Origin: Planctomycetota bacterium
GTDB lineage: Bacteria; Planctomycetota; J058
Assembly: GCA_019636275.1 (NCBI GenBank)
Contig: JAHBXY010000005.1
Coordinates: 51,098 to 115,097, forward strand
Length of the DNA: 64,000 bases
Direction: 5' to 3'
The notes under the pieces were generated by a model. It was not told the DNA's origin, did no database searches, and saw nothing but the letters and a program-made list of their open reading frames with translations. Below are positions 17,784 through 26,963 of the stretch, one piece after another; the stretch's first letter is position 1, and each line of letters opens with the position of its first letter. A program made the translations under genes and the position numbers.

Positions 17784-19028
17784 ATGCCCGCGCTTCGCTC
17801 GTTCCTCGTCACGTCCCTCGCCCTGGCCGCGCTCGCCGCGCCGGCCGCCGCCCAGGCGCCCGACTTCACCGGCACCTGGACGGGCGCCTCGGCCGAGGGG
17901 GTCCAGGCCGCACTGAAGCTGGAGCAGCGCCCCGGCGGCCAGGTGACCGGCAGCTACCGCCGCGGCGACGCGGCCGAGGTCCCGCTCGAGGGGGCCGTGC
18001 GCCTCGACGGCGTCCTGCAGGCGGACCTCCTCGCGGCCGACGGCAAGCGGCACCGCTTCGAGGCGCGCCTCGTCGACGGCGCCGCGGTCGTGACCTTCGT
18101 CGTCCCCGGCCAGCCCCCGCGCGAGGTGCGGCTCCAGCGGCAGGCGCCGGCCCCGGTGAACCCGCTCGGCCAGCCGAAGAACCCGCTCGGCGGCGCCCCG
18201 CAGAACCCGCTCGCCGCGCCGCCGCGCCCGGCCTGGGCCGGCGCCTGGAGCGACGACCAGCTGAAGCTCGTCCTCGAGCCGGCCCCGGCGGGGTTCCAGG
18301 GCGCGCTGACGACCCAGGGCGCCACCTACCCCGTGAAGGGCACCGCCCAGGGGCCGCGCCTCGAGGGCGCGTTCAGCGTCCAGGGGCACGACTTCGCCTT
18401 CACGGCCACACAGGAGGGCGACGCCCTCACGCTCGTCTCCGAGGGCACGACTTACCGGCTCCGCCGCGAGCAGCCGAAGAACCCCCTCGGCGCGGCCGCG
18501 CCCGGCCCGGGCACCCCGCCGCCGCCGCCGCCGGCGGTTGGCCAGGGCCTCGACGGCGTCTACGACGGCCCCGCCCAGCCGGTGCGCCACCAGGGCGGCT
18601 TCTCGTTCGAGATGCCCCAGGGCTGGCGCGTGCAGGAGGAGCAGGAGGGGCTCATCCTGGTGGCGGTCGACGCGAGCCCGACCCCCGGCGCCATGGTGCT
18701 GATCGTCCACGGCGAGATCGAGGCCGACGAGCGGCAGAAGACGCCGGTCCAGCACATCACCGAGTTCGGCCCGAGCCTGCTGGAGAACTTCGGCATCAGC
18801 CAGGCGCGCCCCGCGGCGGCGCCGCGCGCCGTGACGCTGAGCGGCCCCGGCGCCGAGGGCGCGTGGGCGGGGACGCTGCCCAACGGCGTGCCCGCCGTCG
18901 TGTGGACCGGCGCCGTGTTCACGCCGACCCGCTACGTCGCGGTGGCGCTGATCGTGCAGCAGGGCCGCGAGCAGGAGTTCCTCCCGCGCGCGAAGCGCGT
19001 CCTCGCGGCGGCGAGGATCGGCGGCTGA
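17784..19028 (+). CDS. Secreted protein of unknown function with three lipocalin-like or beta segments
   Basis: 414 residues with a signal peptide ending APAAAQ (about 1-24). Two similar beta-rich modules of about 90 residues follow: TGTWTGASAEGVQAALKLEQ and AGAWSDDQLKLVLEPAP. Each looks like the start of a small barrel that binds or reports something, and they are joined by Pro/Asn-rich linkers with a repeated P-K/Q-N-P-L-G motif (about 125-150 and 230-250). The C-terminal module (about 265-414) resembles PsbP/DUF1795-type domains (GGFSFEMPQGWRV, then GRVLVQQG-like strands). The gene is divergent from rfaE2. Function is unknown. Confidence 0.7.
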   Translation: MPALRSFLVTSLALAALAAPAAAQAPDFTGTWTGASAEGVQAALKLEQRPGGQVTGSYRRGDAAEVPLEGAVRLDGVLQADLLAADGKRHRFEARLVDGAAVVTFVVPGQPPREVRLQRQAPAPVNPLGQPKNPLGGAPQNPLAAPPRPAWAGAWSDDQLKLVLEPAPAGFQGALTTQGATYPVKGTAQGPRLEGAFSVQGHDFAFTATQEGDALTLVSEGTTYRLRREQPKNPLGAAAPGPGTPPPPPPAVGQGLDGVYDGPAQPVRHQGGFSFEMPQGWRVQEEQEGLILVAVDASPTPGAMVLIVHGEIEADERQKTPVQHITEFGPSLLENFGISQARPAAAPRAVTLSGPGAEGAWAGTLPNGVPAVVWTGAVFTPTRYVAVALIVQQGREQEFLPRAKRVLAAARIGG

Positions 19029-19042
19029 CCGCCGCGCCTGCT

Positions 19043-19048
19043 ATGCTC
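19043..19048 (+). promoter_or_regulatory. Possible -10 element (TATGCT)
   Basis: TATGCT lies 24 bases before the ATG at 19072 with GGAGG at 19061-19065. A small GGCGG/CCGCC hairpin at about 19020-19034 just upstream could end the previous transcript. Confidence 0.4.
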
Positions 19049-19071
19049 CGCGCCCCCCTGGAGGACCCGCG

Positions 19072-20082
19072 ATGACGACGCACGCCGTGACCCTCATCCC
19101 CGGCGACGGGATCGGCCCCGAGGTGACGCGGGCCACGCTCCGCGTGCTCGAGGCCACGGGCGTGCGGTTCGAGTGGGACGAGGTCCCGGCCGGCGAGGAG
19201 GCCTACAAGGTCCACGGCACGGTGCTCCCCGAGCGCGCCTTCGAGTCGATCCGCCGCACCCGCGTGGCGCTCAAGGGGCCGGTCGGCACGCCGATCGGCG
19301 GCGGGCACCGCTCGGTCAACGTGACGCTGCGCCAGGCGCTCGACCTCTACTCGTGCCTGCGCCCCGTGCGCAGCCTGCCGGGGGTGAAGAGCCGCTACGG
19401 CGACGTGGACCTCGTCGTCGTGCGCGAGAACACCGAGGGCCTCTACTCGGGCGTCGAGCACACGGTCGTGCCGGGGGTCACCGAGAGCATCAAGATCGTC
19501 ACGGAGAAGGCCTGCCTGCGCATCGCGCGCTTCGCCTTCGACTACGCGGCCAGGCGCGGGCGCAAGAAGGTGACCGCCGTGCACAAGGCCAACATCATGA
19601 AGATCACCGACGGCCTGTTCCTCGAGTGCACGCGCCGGGTCCGCGCCGACTACCCGCAGATCGAGTACGAGGAGCTGATCATCGACAACTGCGCCATGCA
19701 GATGGTCATCCGGCCGCAGCGCTTCGACGTGCTGGTCATGGACAACCTCTACGGCGACATCCTCTCGGACCTCGCGGCCGGCCTCGTCGGCGGCCTGGGC
19801 GTCGTCCCCGGGGCGAACATCGGCGAGCGCGAGGCGGTGTTCGAGCCGGTCCACGGGACCGCGCCCGACATCGTCGGCAAGGGCCTCGCCAACCCGACGG
19901 CGCTCATCCTCTCGGCGACGCTCATGCTCGAGCACCTCGGCGAGGCGGACGCCGCCGCCCGCGTGCGGCGCGCCGTCGACCGGATCCTGGGCGAGGGCAA
20001 GACGATCACGGGCGACCTCGGCGGCAAGGCGAGCACCGACGACTACACCGCCGCCCTGATCGCCGCCATCAAGAACGGCTGA
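19072..20082 (+). CDS. NAD-dependent isocitrate dehydrogenase-type decarboxylating dehydrogenase
   Basis: 336 residues, the length of the short NAD-type enzymes. Motifs are in order: [10 protein letters not shown] at the N-terminus; [20 protein letters not shown], with the serine and asparagine that bind isocitrate; [24 protein letters not shown], with the catalytic lysine; the metal-binding aspartates in [10 protein letters not shown]; and the adenosine loop [14 protein letters not shown]. The SVN segment favours isocitrate over isopropylmalate, and the HGTAPD loop is common to both. It would oxidise isocitrate to 2-oxoglutarate in the TCA cycle. No leu genes are nearby. Confidence 0.9.
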   Translation: MTTHAVTLIPGDGIGPEVTRATLRVLEATGVRFEWDEVPAGEEAYKVHGTVLPERAFESIRRTRVALKGPVGTPIGGGHRSVNVTLRQALDLYSCLRPVRSLPGVKSRYGDVDLVVVRENTEGLYSGVEHTVVPGVTESIKIVTEKACLRIARFAFDYAARRGRKKVTAVHKANIMKITDGLFLECTRRVRADYPQIEYEELIIDNCAMQMVIRPQRFDVLVMDNLYGDILSDLAAGLVGGLGVVPGANIGEREAVFEPVHGTAPDIVGKGLANPTALILSATLMLEHLGEADAAARVRRAVDRILGEGKTITGDLGGKASTDDYTAALIAAIKNG

Positions 20083-20084
20083 GT

Positions 20085-20270
20085 GGTGTGATCGACGGCT
20101 GCGGCCGCGGATGCTGGGCGGGGCGGCGCGCGCGCGGGCTAGAAGTATGCCGATACGACGTCGCCCGCGCGCGCGCCGCCTCGCCTCAGCCTCCGCGGCC
20201 TCGCCTCGCGTGCTGCTCCGGTCGAAGGCTGGTCACCAGCGAAACGTGGTCGCGCCGATCTCTTCGGTGG
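20085..20270 (+). repeat. Intergenic repeat family II, full copy with long hairpin
   Basis: Just after the isocitrate dehydrogenase stop codon. It begins with the family II core (gtgtgatcgacggctgcggc), then has a perfect 18-bp stem, then a tail with gctgctccggtcgaaggctg and a ggtcacc end. The tail recurs at 35179 and, inverted, at 44333. The site is a convergent gene junction. Confidence 0.9.
20122..20180. terminator. Long perfect hairpin, possible bidirectional terminator or RNA structure
   Basis: Arms 20122-20139 and 20163-20180 are perfectly complementary over 18 bp, with a 23-base loop that itself contains GTAT and ATAC. No T-run follows, so factor-independent termination is uncertain. 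A different pair of arms with matching changes occurs at 56242-56298. Confidence 0.6.
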
Positions 20271-20279
20271 CTCTGAATC

Positions 20280-20363
20280 GTGTGATCGACGGCTGCGGCC
20301 GCGGATGCCGGGCGAGGGCGGGTCACCAGGCCTCGCGGGCGAGCGTCGAAGGCTTCGACGCTC
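20280..20363. repeat. Second partial family II copy overlapping the 3' end of the YfhO-like gene
   Basis: The family II core recurs at 20280-20312. It runs into the last codons of the convergent membrane-protein gene. A 23-bp near-palindrome (11-bp arms 20341-20351 and 20353-20363) lies in those codons. A related sequence (gcgagcgtcgatggcttctt) is found at 35221-35240, so the repeat seems to have supplied the C-terminus of the protein. Confidence 0.7.
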
Positions 20364-22627
20364 CGAGGACGGCGACCACGACGAGCAGCCCCAGGGCCCC
20401 CAGGAGCAGCCCGGCGCGCCAGCGCGGGGGCTCGTAGCGCAGCGCCACCTCGCCCTCGAACCCGGGCGGCAGGGGGACCCCGCGCAGGGCGAGCGTCGCC
20501 GGGACGAGCGGGAGCGGCGCGCCGTCGCCGGCCTCGCAGCGCCAGCCCGGCGCGAAGGCGTCGGCCACGACCAGCGCGCCCCCGCGCGGGGCGTGGACCC
20601 GCACCACCAGCCGCTCCGGCTCGTCGACGAGGACCTCGACCGGGGCCGGCGGCAGCGCGTCCGCGCGCGGCGGCGGCCCGCGGCGGCCCGTCTCGAGGAC
20701 GTGATGGCGGCGCGGGTCGAGCTGCGCCCAGCCCAGCGCGGCCAGGGCCGCGGCGCGGCCCTCGACCTCGACGACCGCCTCGGGCGGCACGAGCCGCGCC
20801 CGGGGGAGCGCGTGCGGCGCGCGCCACACCCGCAGCGTCGGGAGGTCGAGGACGAGCGCGAGGTCGGGCCCGTGCACCTCGGCGCCCGGGCCGGCGAGCA
20901 CCGCGCGCACGCCGAGCGCGTCGCGCCAGGCCGGCGGGAGCTCGCCTGGGCGGAGGTACTGCCGCGACGGCGACGGGTGGCCGAGGACGGCCAGGAGCTC
21001 CGCCAGCCGCCCCGAGTGCAGCGCGCCGTAGGAGCCGACGGCCGGCAGGTCGGCCGCGGCCAGGGCGTTGGGCTGGAGCGGGCGGAGCACGAGGGCGCGC
21101 CCGTCGCCGACCGCCGCCTCGACGACGGCGAGCTCGGGCGTGCGCGCGTAGTAGTCGGCGCCGGGCGACGTGACCTGGTAGGCCTTCGCCTCGCGGAGGA
21201 GCTCGGCCGCCAGGAGCCCGGCGAGGAGCGCCAGGGCCGCCCGTCGGCCGCGCGGGGCGCGCGCGAGCAGGGTCAGCGCCAGCGTGGCCAGGGCCAGCAG
21301 CACGGGCGCGACGGCGGCGGGCGCGAGCCAGCCCGGCGCGGCCGCCGGGAAAGCGCGCCTCGCCGACGAGCCAGGCGCCCACGCCAGCGCCGCGGCCGGG
21401 ACCGCCGCCGCCGCCCGCGCCGGGCCGCGCTCGCCCCGGCGCAGCGCCGCGGCGCCGCCGGCGACGAGGACGGGCGCCAGGAGCGGCACGAGCCACAGCG
21501 TCCGCGTCGGGGTGGTGGCCCCCTGGCCGGGGATGAAGAAGAGCGGCCAGGAGAGCGGCGTCGGGAACGCGGCCAGGACCGCGACGACCACGGCGACGGC
21601 GTACCGGCGCGCGCCGCCGGCCGCCGCGCCGGCGAGCGCCAGCGCGAGCGCGGGCAGGCCCAGGTACAGCCGCTGCTCCTGGAAGTTGTCGTAGAGGCTC
21701 CGCATGGGCGGCATGGCGTCCGGCCAGCGCAGGGGATGGCCGCGCGCGTCGGGCGCGACCAGCGTGGTCAGGACGTCCGGCCCGAGCCGGACCGTGCGAT
21801 CGTGCCAGCCCGTGAGGCTGGCGGCCTGGCGGCTGCTCGCGGGCAGCATCGCCCCGAGCGGCAGGAGGCGCGGCGCCGCCACGACGGCGCCGAGCGCCAG
21901 GCCGGCGGCGACCCAGCCGACGGCCGCGCGGCGCCGCCCGGCGCCACGCCCACGACCGCGAGCGCGCCGGCAGCGCAGGCGACGAGGGCGCCGAGGCTGC
22001 GGCAGCGCGCAGGATCCCGCCGCCGACCGCGCCGGCGAGGCCCGCCGCCGGCCGCGGCCCGGGGCGGCGCGCCAGCGCGTCGCTGGCCCACAGGGCCAGC
22101 GCGCCGAAGGGCATGGCGGCCGTGACCCAGGGGCGCGCGCCCCAGGCGCTGAACAGCGGCGAGAGCTCGAAGGCGACCGCGCCCAGGAGCGCGGCGGCCG
22201 GCGCCGCGCCGCGCCAGCGCAGGTGCAGGAGGCAGCACAGGCCGCCGGCGAAGGCGTGCAGGGCGGTCAACCAGGCCGTGGCGCTGACCGGCCCGAGCAG
22301 CCGGTAGAGCGGCCAGGCCAGCGGGTGCGTCGCGGTCGGCCAGCTCGCGAAGCCGATCGGCTCGCCCAGGCCGCGCGTCGGGTCCCAGCGGGCGCCCGTG
22401 CGCGCGACGAGCCGCGCCTCCGGCAGCTCGAGGTGGACCGGGTCGACGTCGGCGATCAGGTTGGGGGCAGGCCCGCCGGAGCGCCAGGGCGGCCCGCAGA
22501 TCGCTGACGACCCGAAGCCATGCCCCAGGACGAGCGGCTGCGCGTGCAGGGCCACGGCCAGCGCCGCCAGGGCCAGCGCGGAGCGCCCCAGGCCTCGACC
22601 CCGCGAGCGTCCGGCGCCGTCGTGCAC
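20323..22627 (-). CDS. YfhO-like multi-pass membrane protein (two apparent frameshifts)
   Basis: About 768 residues if joined, starting at the ATG at 22627. The first frame gives a membrane helix followed by a periplasmic-loop pattern (WDPTRGLGEPIGFASWPTATHPLAWPLYRLLG) and further helices. Near 22000 the coding frame changes (SLGALVACAAGALAVVG), and near 21945 it changes again (GWVAAGLALGAVVAAPRLLP), after which it is open to 20323. More helices and a large soluble C-terminal part with VADAFAPGWRCEAGDG and ALRGVPLPPGFEGEVALRY, typical of YfhO, follow. YfhO-type proteins act in glycosylation of envelope polymers. The breaks are probably sequence errors, but decay is possible. Confidence 0.65.
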
Positions 22628-22692
22628 GTCGCCAGTCTCGCGGGTCGAGGGGGCGGCGACAACGGACAGGCGCTCGCGCGGATGAGCAAAGG

Positions 22693-23167
22693 CCCACGCG
22701 CCCGAGCGAGCGATGGGGAGGCGCGGAGCGGACCGATCGCTCCAACCCGGGCCTCACGCCGGCCGGGCTCCCCTCGCGAGCGAGTCGCCCACGCGCCCGA
22801 GCGAGCGATGGGGAGGCGCGGCGCGGACCGATCGCTCCAACCCGGGCCTCACGCCGGCCGCGCCCCCCTCGCGAGCGAGTTGCCCACGCGCCCGAGCGAG
22901 CGATGGGGAGGCGCGGCGCGGACCGATCGCTCCAGCCCGGGCCTCACGCCGACCGCGCCCCCCTCGCGAGCGAGTTGCCCACGCGCCCGAGCGAGCGATG
23001 GGGAGGCGCGGAGCGGACCGATCGCTCCAGCCCGGGCCTCACGCCGGCCGCGCCCCCCTCGCGAGCGAGTTGCCCACGCGCCCGAGCGAGCGATGGGGAG
23101 GCGCGGAGCGGACCGATCGCTCCAACCCGGGCCTCACGCCGGCCGCGCCCCCCTCGCGAGCGCATCA
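22693..23167. repeat. Five tandem copies of a 95-bp unit
   Basis: Units begin at 22693, 22788, 22883, 22978 and 23073, exactly 95 bp apart, and differ at only a few positions (for example aacccgg versus agcccgg). Because 95 is not a multiple of three, the unit reads through in all three frames on the + strand, which argues against selection for protein. Each unit contains a GAGCGAT...ATCGCTC stem and a CTCGCGAG palindrome. The array lies between the start of the YfhO-like gene and the end of the vWA gene, both on the - strand. There are no unique spacers, so it is not CRISPR. Confidence 0.97.
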
Positions 23168-23178
23168 CTCATCGCTGG

Positions 23179-24018
23179 TCACGGCACGTCGAAGTACGAC
23201 CCCCCGCTGTCGGCGGCGACGTTCTGGCAGAAGCGCCGCCACTGCCCGCGGGCGGCGATGCCGAAGACGTTGATCACGGCCCGCTGCGTGTTCTCGTTGC
23301 GGATCACGCGGCGATGCGCCTCGAGGCTGAAGTCGTCACCGTCGTTCAGGCCGCAGTTCGGCTCGCCGTCCGTGAGCAGGACGACCGACTTGTTGTCGCG
23401 GTCCGAGTAGAGCGCGAGCGCCACGGCCGGCCCGGTGCCGGTCGCGCCGCCCGGCGACAGGCGGCGCACCCAGGCCAGCGCCGCGGCCTTGTTCGTGTCG
23501 TTGGCCTCCTGGAGCCGCCGCTGCCACTGGTGGGTCGCGCAGTCGAAGGCGATGACGTTGAAGCGGAAGTTGCGCGAGAGCCCCTGGATCGAGCGCGAGA
23601 GCTCGACCTTGGCGCGCTCCATGCGGTTGCCCGTGCGGCGGTTGCCGTCCAGGTCGGTGAACGAGGCGTCGTCCCAGTCCATCGAGCCCGAGCGGTCGAG
23701 CACGTAGACGATCGTGTCGTTCTCGGACGTGATCTCCTCGCCGTAGATGACGGGCGGCGGCTCGTCGCGCGGATCGTCGCGGTCGCCGTCGTCGGGGGTC
23801 GGCGGTGGGGCGGGCGGCGTCGGCGTGGGCGTCGGCGCGGTGAAGACCGGCTTCTCGAGCGGCAGGTCGAGGTCCGTCGGCGCGCCGGGCGCGGGCGCGC
23901 CGGCGGTTGGCGGGCCCGTCATCGTGCCGGCGCCGGCGGCGGGCGCGGACGTACTCTGGGCGAGCGCCGGGCTCGCGAGGGCGAGCCCGAGCAGGGCGAC
24001 GAAGACTCCGGAGCGCAT
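23179..24018 (-). CDS. Secreted von Willebrand factor type A domain protein
   Basis: 279 residues from the ATG at 24018 with a strong GGGAGGGG ribosome binding site. A signal peptide (about 1-21) is followed by a Pro/Ala/Thr linker (about 25-85) and a vWA domain. The metal-ion-dependent adhesion site is intact: DRSGSM, a threonine in GGATGTGPA, and the aspartate in LLTDGEPNCG. The protein ends with the domain, at a Cys-containing tail. The linker suggests it extends from the envelope. Substrate and partners are unknown. The 95-bp repeat array lies just downstream. Confidence 0.9.
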   Translation of the reverse strand: MRSGVFVALLGLALASPALAQSTSAPAAGAGTMTGPPTAGAPAPGAPTDLDLPLEKPVFTAPTPTPTPPAPPPTPDDGDRDDPRDEPPPVIYGEEITSENDTIVYVLDRSGSMDWDDASFTDLDGNRRTGNRMERAKVELSRSIQGLSRNFRFNVIAFDCATHQWQRRLQEANDTNKAAALAWVRRLSPGGATGTGPAVALALYSDRDNKSVVLLTDGEPNCGLNDGDDFSLEAHRRVIRNENTQRAVINVFGIAARGQWRRFCQNVAADSGGSYFDVP

Positions 24019-24197
24019 GAAGACCCCTCCCTTCCTTCCAGGGGGCCGCCGTGTGCAAGTCGTTGGCCGCGTCCAAGCGCCGGCGCGGCGAGCGAGTCGT
24101 CCGCCGGGGACACCCACTTCCGGCGGCGGTGCGGCAACGAGCGGCAGGGCTTGCTCGGCGCTCGCCCTCGGGTCAGCCTCTTCGCGCGGGAGGCGAC

Positions 24198-24914
24198 GTG
24201 AGGCGAGCAGCGCGCTGGTGGACCCGACGGCGTGGCGAGCTCCACCCGATCCTGGGCGTCCCGGCCTTCCTCCTGGCGATCGCGCTGTCCATGCCGCTCT
24301 ACGCCCTGATCGACCGGAGCGTCCCCGGGCCGCGCGACTCGCCGGCCATGCTCTTCCCCTACCTGTGCTGCGCGTTCCTGCCTGCCGCCGCCCTGACGTT
24401 CGGCGTGGCGCTCGCGCTCCAGTCCGCCTTCGGGCGCGCCACGCGGCGAGCGCTGGGCACGGACACACCGGAGGACCACCAGGCCGGGTGTCTCCTGCCC
24501 GTCAGGCTCAGCCCGCAGCAGACGCTCTACCTGTGCGCCCTCGCCGCGCTGGGCTGCATCGCCTTCGCCGCCTGGCCGCGCCCCAGCGCGCCGCGGGCCC
24601 CGACGCCCGAGGCCGCCCCGACCGACCCCGAGGCGCGCGCGCGCGACCTCGCCCGCCGGGCGGCGGTCCAGCGCCTCTCGCCGGCGGGGGTGCAGGGGAT
24701 GACCCTCGACGCGCGCCGGGTGACGGTCGCGGGGCGTCCGGTGTGGCGGGTGACGACGCGCGGCGCCGTGCAGGACCTCGTCGTCGACGTGGGCGACGGG
24801 ACGCGCCCGGACCGCTTCGGCGGGCAGGGGCCGGTGGTCGACGTGTTCCTCGCGGGGTCGGCGCCGCTCGAGGACGTCGAGGCCCCCGACGCCGCGCCGG
24901 TCGGGTCCGACTGA
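24198..24914 (+). CDS. Membrane protein of unknown function
   Basis: 238 residues from the GTG at 24198, chosen for GGGAGG four bases upstream; the frame is open further up but looks non-coding. Helices are visible at about 20-40, 50-75 and 110-130. The soluble C-terminal part (about 140-238) is alpha/beta with the strands RRVTVAGRPVWRVTTRG and VQDLVVDVGDG. No family recognised. It is divergent from the vWA gene; the 180 bases between them would hold both promoters. Its stop codon is the start of repeat family I copy B. Confidence 0.65.
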   Translation: MRRAARWWTRRRGELHPILGVPAFLLAIALSMPLYALIDRSVPGPRDSPAMLFPYLCCAFLPAAALTFGVALALQSAFGRATRRALGTDTPEDHQAGCLLPVRLSPQQTLYLCALAALGCIAFAAWPRPSAPRAPTPEAAPTDPEARARDLARRAAVQRLSPAGVQGMTLDARRVTVAGRPVWRVTTRGAVQDLVVDVGDGTRPDRFGGQGPVVDVFLAGSAPLEDVEAPDAAPVGSD

Positions 24915-25087
24915 CCGCGCTCACCGCTCGATCTGCGAGCGAAGCGAGCAGATCGAGCGGTGGCGCGTCGCCCCGAGCGGAGACCGCGTAGCGGCCGGAG
25001 CGAGGGCGACAGGTGCCTCACTGCGGATCGGAGCATCGAGCCGCGCGCCCGGAGGCGGACATCAGAACAGGCGACGGCCGCTGTGAG
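24911..25087. repeat. Intergenic repeat family I, copy B
   Basis: Fills the gap between two convergent stop codons. It shares tgaccgcgctcacc with copy A and, with copy C, the stem-loop, the gcggccggagcgagggcgac block, gatcggagcatcgagccgcg and the cgacggccgctgtgag end. Confidence 0.93.
24923..24961. terminator. Perfect 14-bp stem-loop, likely bidirectional terminator
   Basis: Arms 24923-24936 and 24948-24961 are perfectly complementary with an 11-base loop. It sits between convergent genes inside repeat family I. There is no U-tract on either side, so termination might need Rho or the stem may only protect 3' ends. Confidence 0.6.
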
Positions 25088-25089
25088 CC

Positions 25090-26853
25090 TCAGCCCTCGA
25101 GCGAGCGCGCCACGCGGAAGCCGATGTTCAGGTAGCGTACCGCCGGGCCGACGCCGCAGCGCGACGTCGCCCGGACGTACGGCGCCGTGCTGCTCCAGGC
25201 GCCGCCCCGGCAGACGCGGTGCTTCGCGCGCGGCGCGCCCGTCGGGTCGGTCGCCGGGCCCTCGGCGTAGTCGCCGTAGCCGTCGTGGACCCACTCCCAC
25301 ACGTTGCCGGCCATGTCGTGGCAGCCCACGGGCGACGCACCGAGGAGGAAGCTGCCGACCGGGGCCGTGGCCTGCGCGGGGGTGCCGATCCACTGGGCGT
25401 GGCGGGCGGTCGGCGGGTCGTCGCCCCACGGGTAGCGGCGGCCGTCGGCGCCGCGGGCGGCCCACTCCCACTCCGCCTCGGTCGGCAGGCGCAGCCCCGC
25501 CCAGTCGCAGTAGGCGCGCGCGTCGCGCCAGGAGACGTCGTGGACGGGGTGGTCGTCCTCGACGATGAAGCGCGGCTCGGGGGCCGGGTGGCCCGTCTTG
25601 GCGCAGAAGCGCGCGAACTGGCCCCAGGTGACCTGGAAGCGGCCGAGGAAGAAGCCGCGCGTGAGCGTCACCTCGTGGGCGGGCCGCTCGTTGCGCCAGG
25701 CGTCGTCGGCGTCGCTCCCCATGACGAAGGCGCCGGGCGGCACCCATACGAGCACCGAGCCGTCGCGCCGGCACACGTACTCGCCCGGATGCTCGCCGCG
25801 CCGCAGGCCGCGCGGCAGCCGCGGCGGCTCGCGCCCGCCGCGCGTGGTCGAGCGCGGGCGCGGCGTGCCGCGGGTGGCCGGGCTGCTGATCGGTGCCGCG
25901 GGCCGGCGCGCGCCGCGCCCGTCGTGGAGGACGAGGCGCGGCCGGCGCTGCCGCCCGGAGGCGCGCCGCGCGAGGGCGGCGTCGAGGCCGGCGAGGAAGG
26001 CGTCGACGTCACGCAGCCGACGCTCCCGGTCGAGGGCCATGGCCGCCGCGCACAGGGCGTCGAGCGCGGCCGGGACGTCGGGGGCGCGATCCCGCAGGCG
26101 CGGCGCCTCGGCCTGCCCCTCGCGCACCTTCTGCTGGCGCTTGAGCACGGCGCGGGCGTAGGGGTACTCGCCCGTCACGGCGAGGAACAGCATGACGCCC
26201 AGCGCGTAGACGTCGGCGCGCGCGTCCGTGCCCCTCATGTCCTCGAACTGCTCGGGCGCCATGAACAGCGGCGTCCCCTGCCAGTCGCCCGTCCGCGTGA
26301 GCTCGGCGGCGCCCGCCCGCGCCCGCGGCCGGGGGGTCGCGCGGCGCGGGCCCTCGGCATCGCCGCGCACCTTGGCCAGGCCGAAGTCGGTGAGCGCGAT
26401 CGCGCCGTCGGGCGCCTGCAGGAAGTTCTCGGGCTTGATGTCGCGGTGGACCACCCCCTGCCGGTGGGCCTCGCCCACGATCCGGGCGGCGCTGCGCAGG
26501 CGCGCCAGGCGCTCCTCGCGCGTGCCCGTCTCGAGGTCGAGCGGCTCCGCCCCCTCGACGAGGTCGAGCGCCAGGTAGAGGTGCCGCGGCCGGTCGGGGA
26601 CCTCGCCCCAGTCGAAGGCGCGCACGAAGCCGGCCGTGCGGCCGAGGCGGTTGCCGATGCGCGCCTCGCGGCGGAAGCGCTCGCGCAGGCGCGTGTAGCC
26701 GGCGACCGTCGAGGCCTCGGCCACCTTGAGGGCCACGCGCTCGTCGAACTTCGTGTCGTGGGCCAGGTAGACCGCCGCCTGCCCGCCCCGCGAGAGCAGG
26801 CGCTCGATGCGGTAGCGCCCCGCGACGATCGAACCCGCCCTGAGCCGGACCAC
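25090..26853 (-). CDS. Ser/Thr protein kinase fused to a formylglycine-generating-enzyme-like (SUMF1) domain
   Basis: 587 residues. N-terminal Hanks kinase (about 12-290): glycine-rich loop LLSRGGQAAVYLA, K43, HRDIKPEN with D138, and DFG at 156-158, so probably active. A basic Arg/Pro linker (about 300-350) leads to an FGE-type domain (about 355-580): VWVPPGAFVMGSD, EVTLTRGFFLGRFQVTWGQF, LRLPTEAEWEWAARG, YPWGDD, NVWEWV and GFRVARS. The two catalytic cysteines that follow the RGG motif in true FGE are not in place (RGGAWSSTAPYVRATS), so the domain is probably a binding or sensing module. No membrane helix is seen between the domains. Confidence 0.9.
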   Translation of the reverse strand: MVRLRAGSIVAGRYRIERLLSRGGQAAVYLAHDTKFDERVALKVAEASTVAGYTRLRERFRREARIGNRLGRTAGFVRAFDWGEVPDRPRHLYLALDLVEGAEPLDLETGTREERLARLRSAARIVGEAHRQGVVHRDIKPENFLQAPDGAIALTDFGLAKVRGDAEGPRRATPRPRARAGAAELTRTGDWQGTPLFMAPEQFEDMRGTDARADVYALGVMLFLAVTGEYPYARAVLKRQQKVREGQAEAPRLRDRAPDVPAALDALCAAAMALDRERRLRDVDAFLAGLDAALARRASGRQRRPRLVLHDGRGARRPAAPISSPATRGTPRPRSTTRGGREPPRLPRGLRRGEHPGEYVCRRDGSVLVWVPPGAFVMGSDADDAWRNERPAHEVTLTRGFFLGRFQVTWGQFARFCAKTGHPAPEPRFIVEDDHPVHDVSWRDARAYCDWAGLRLPTEAEWEWAARGADGRRYPWGDDPPTARHAQWIGTPAQATAPVGSFLLGASPVGCHDMAGNVWEWVHDGYGDYAEGPATDPTGAPRAKHRVCRGGAWSSTAPYVRATSRCGVGPAVRYLNIGFRVARSLEG

Positions 26854-26928
26854 GCCCGGATCTTGCCCCAGGGGGCGCGGGTCGGGAAACGTGGGCGCCC
26901 GCCGGCCCCGCGCCGCCGCCCTAAGCAG

Positions 26929-26934
26929 TAGACT
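26929..26934 (+). promoter_or_regulatory. Possible -10 element (TAGACT)
   Basis: TAGACT lies 30 bases before the GTG at 26964; CGGAGG at about 26951-26956 is the ribosome binding site. Confidence 0.35.
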
Positions 26935-26963
26935 GACGGCCCTTTGCCAGCGGAGGTCCCCCC

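Noticed and set aside
22693..23167. A CRISPR array or a tandem-repeat protein in the 95-bp repeats
   Set aside because: There are no unique spacers between repeats, the unit is too long, and the length shifts the frame every copy. No cas gene is near.
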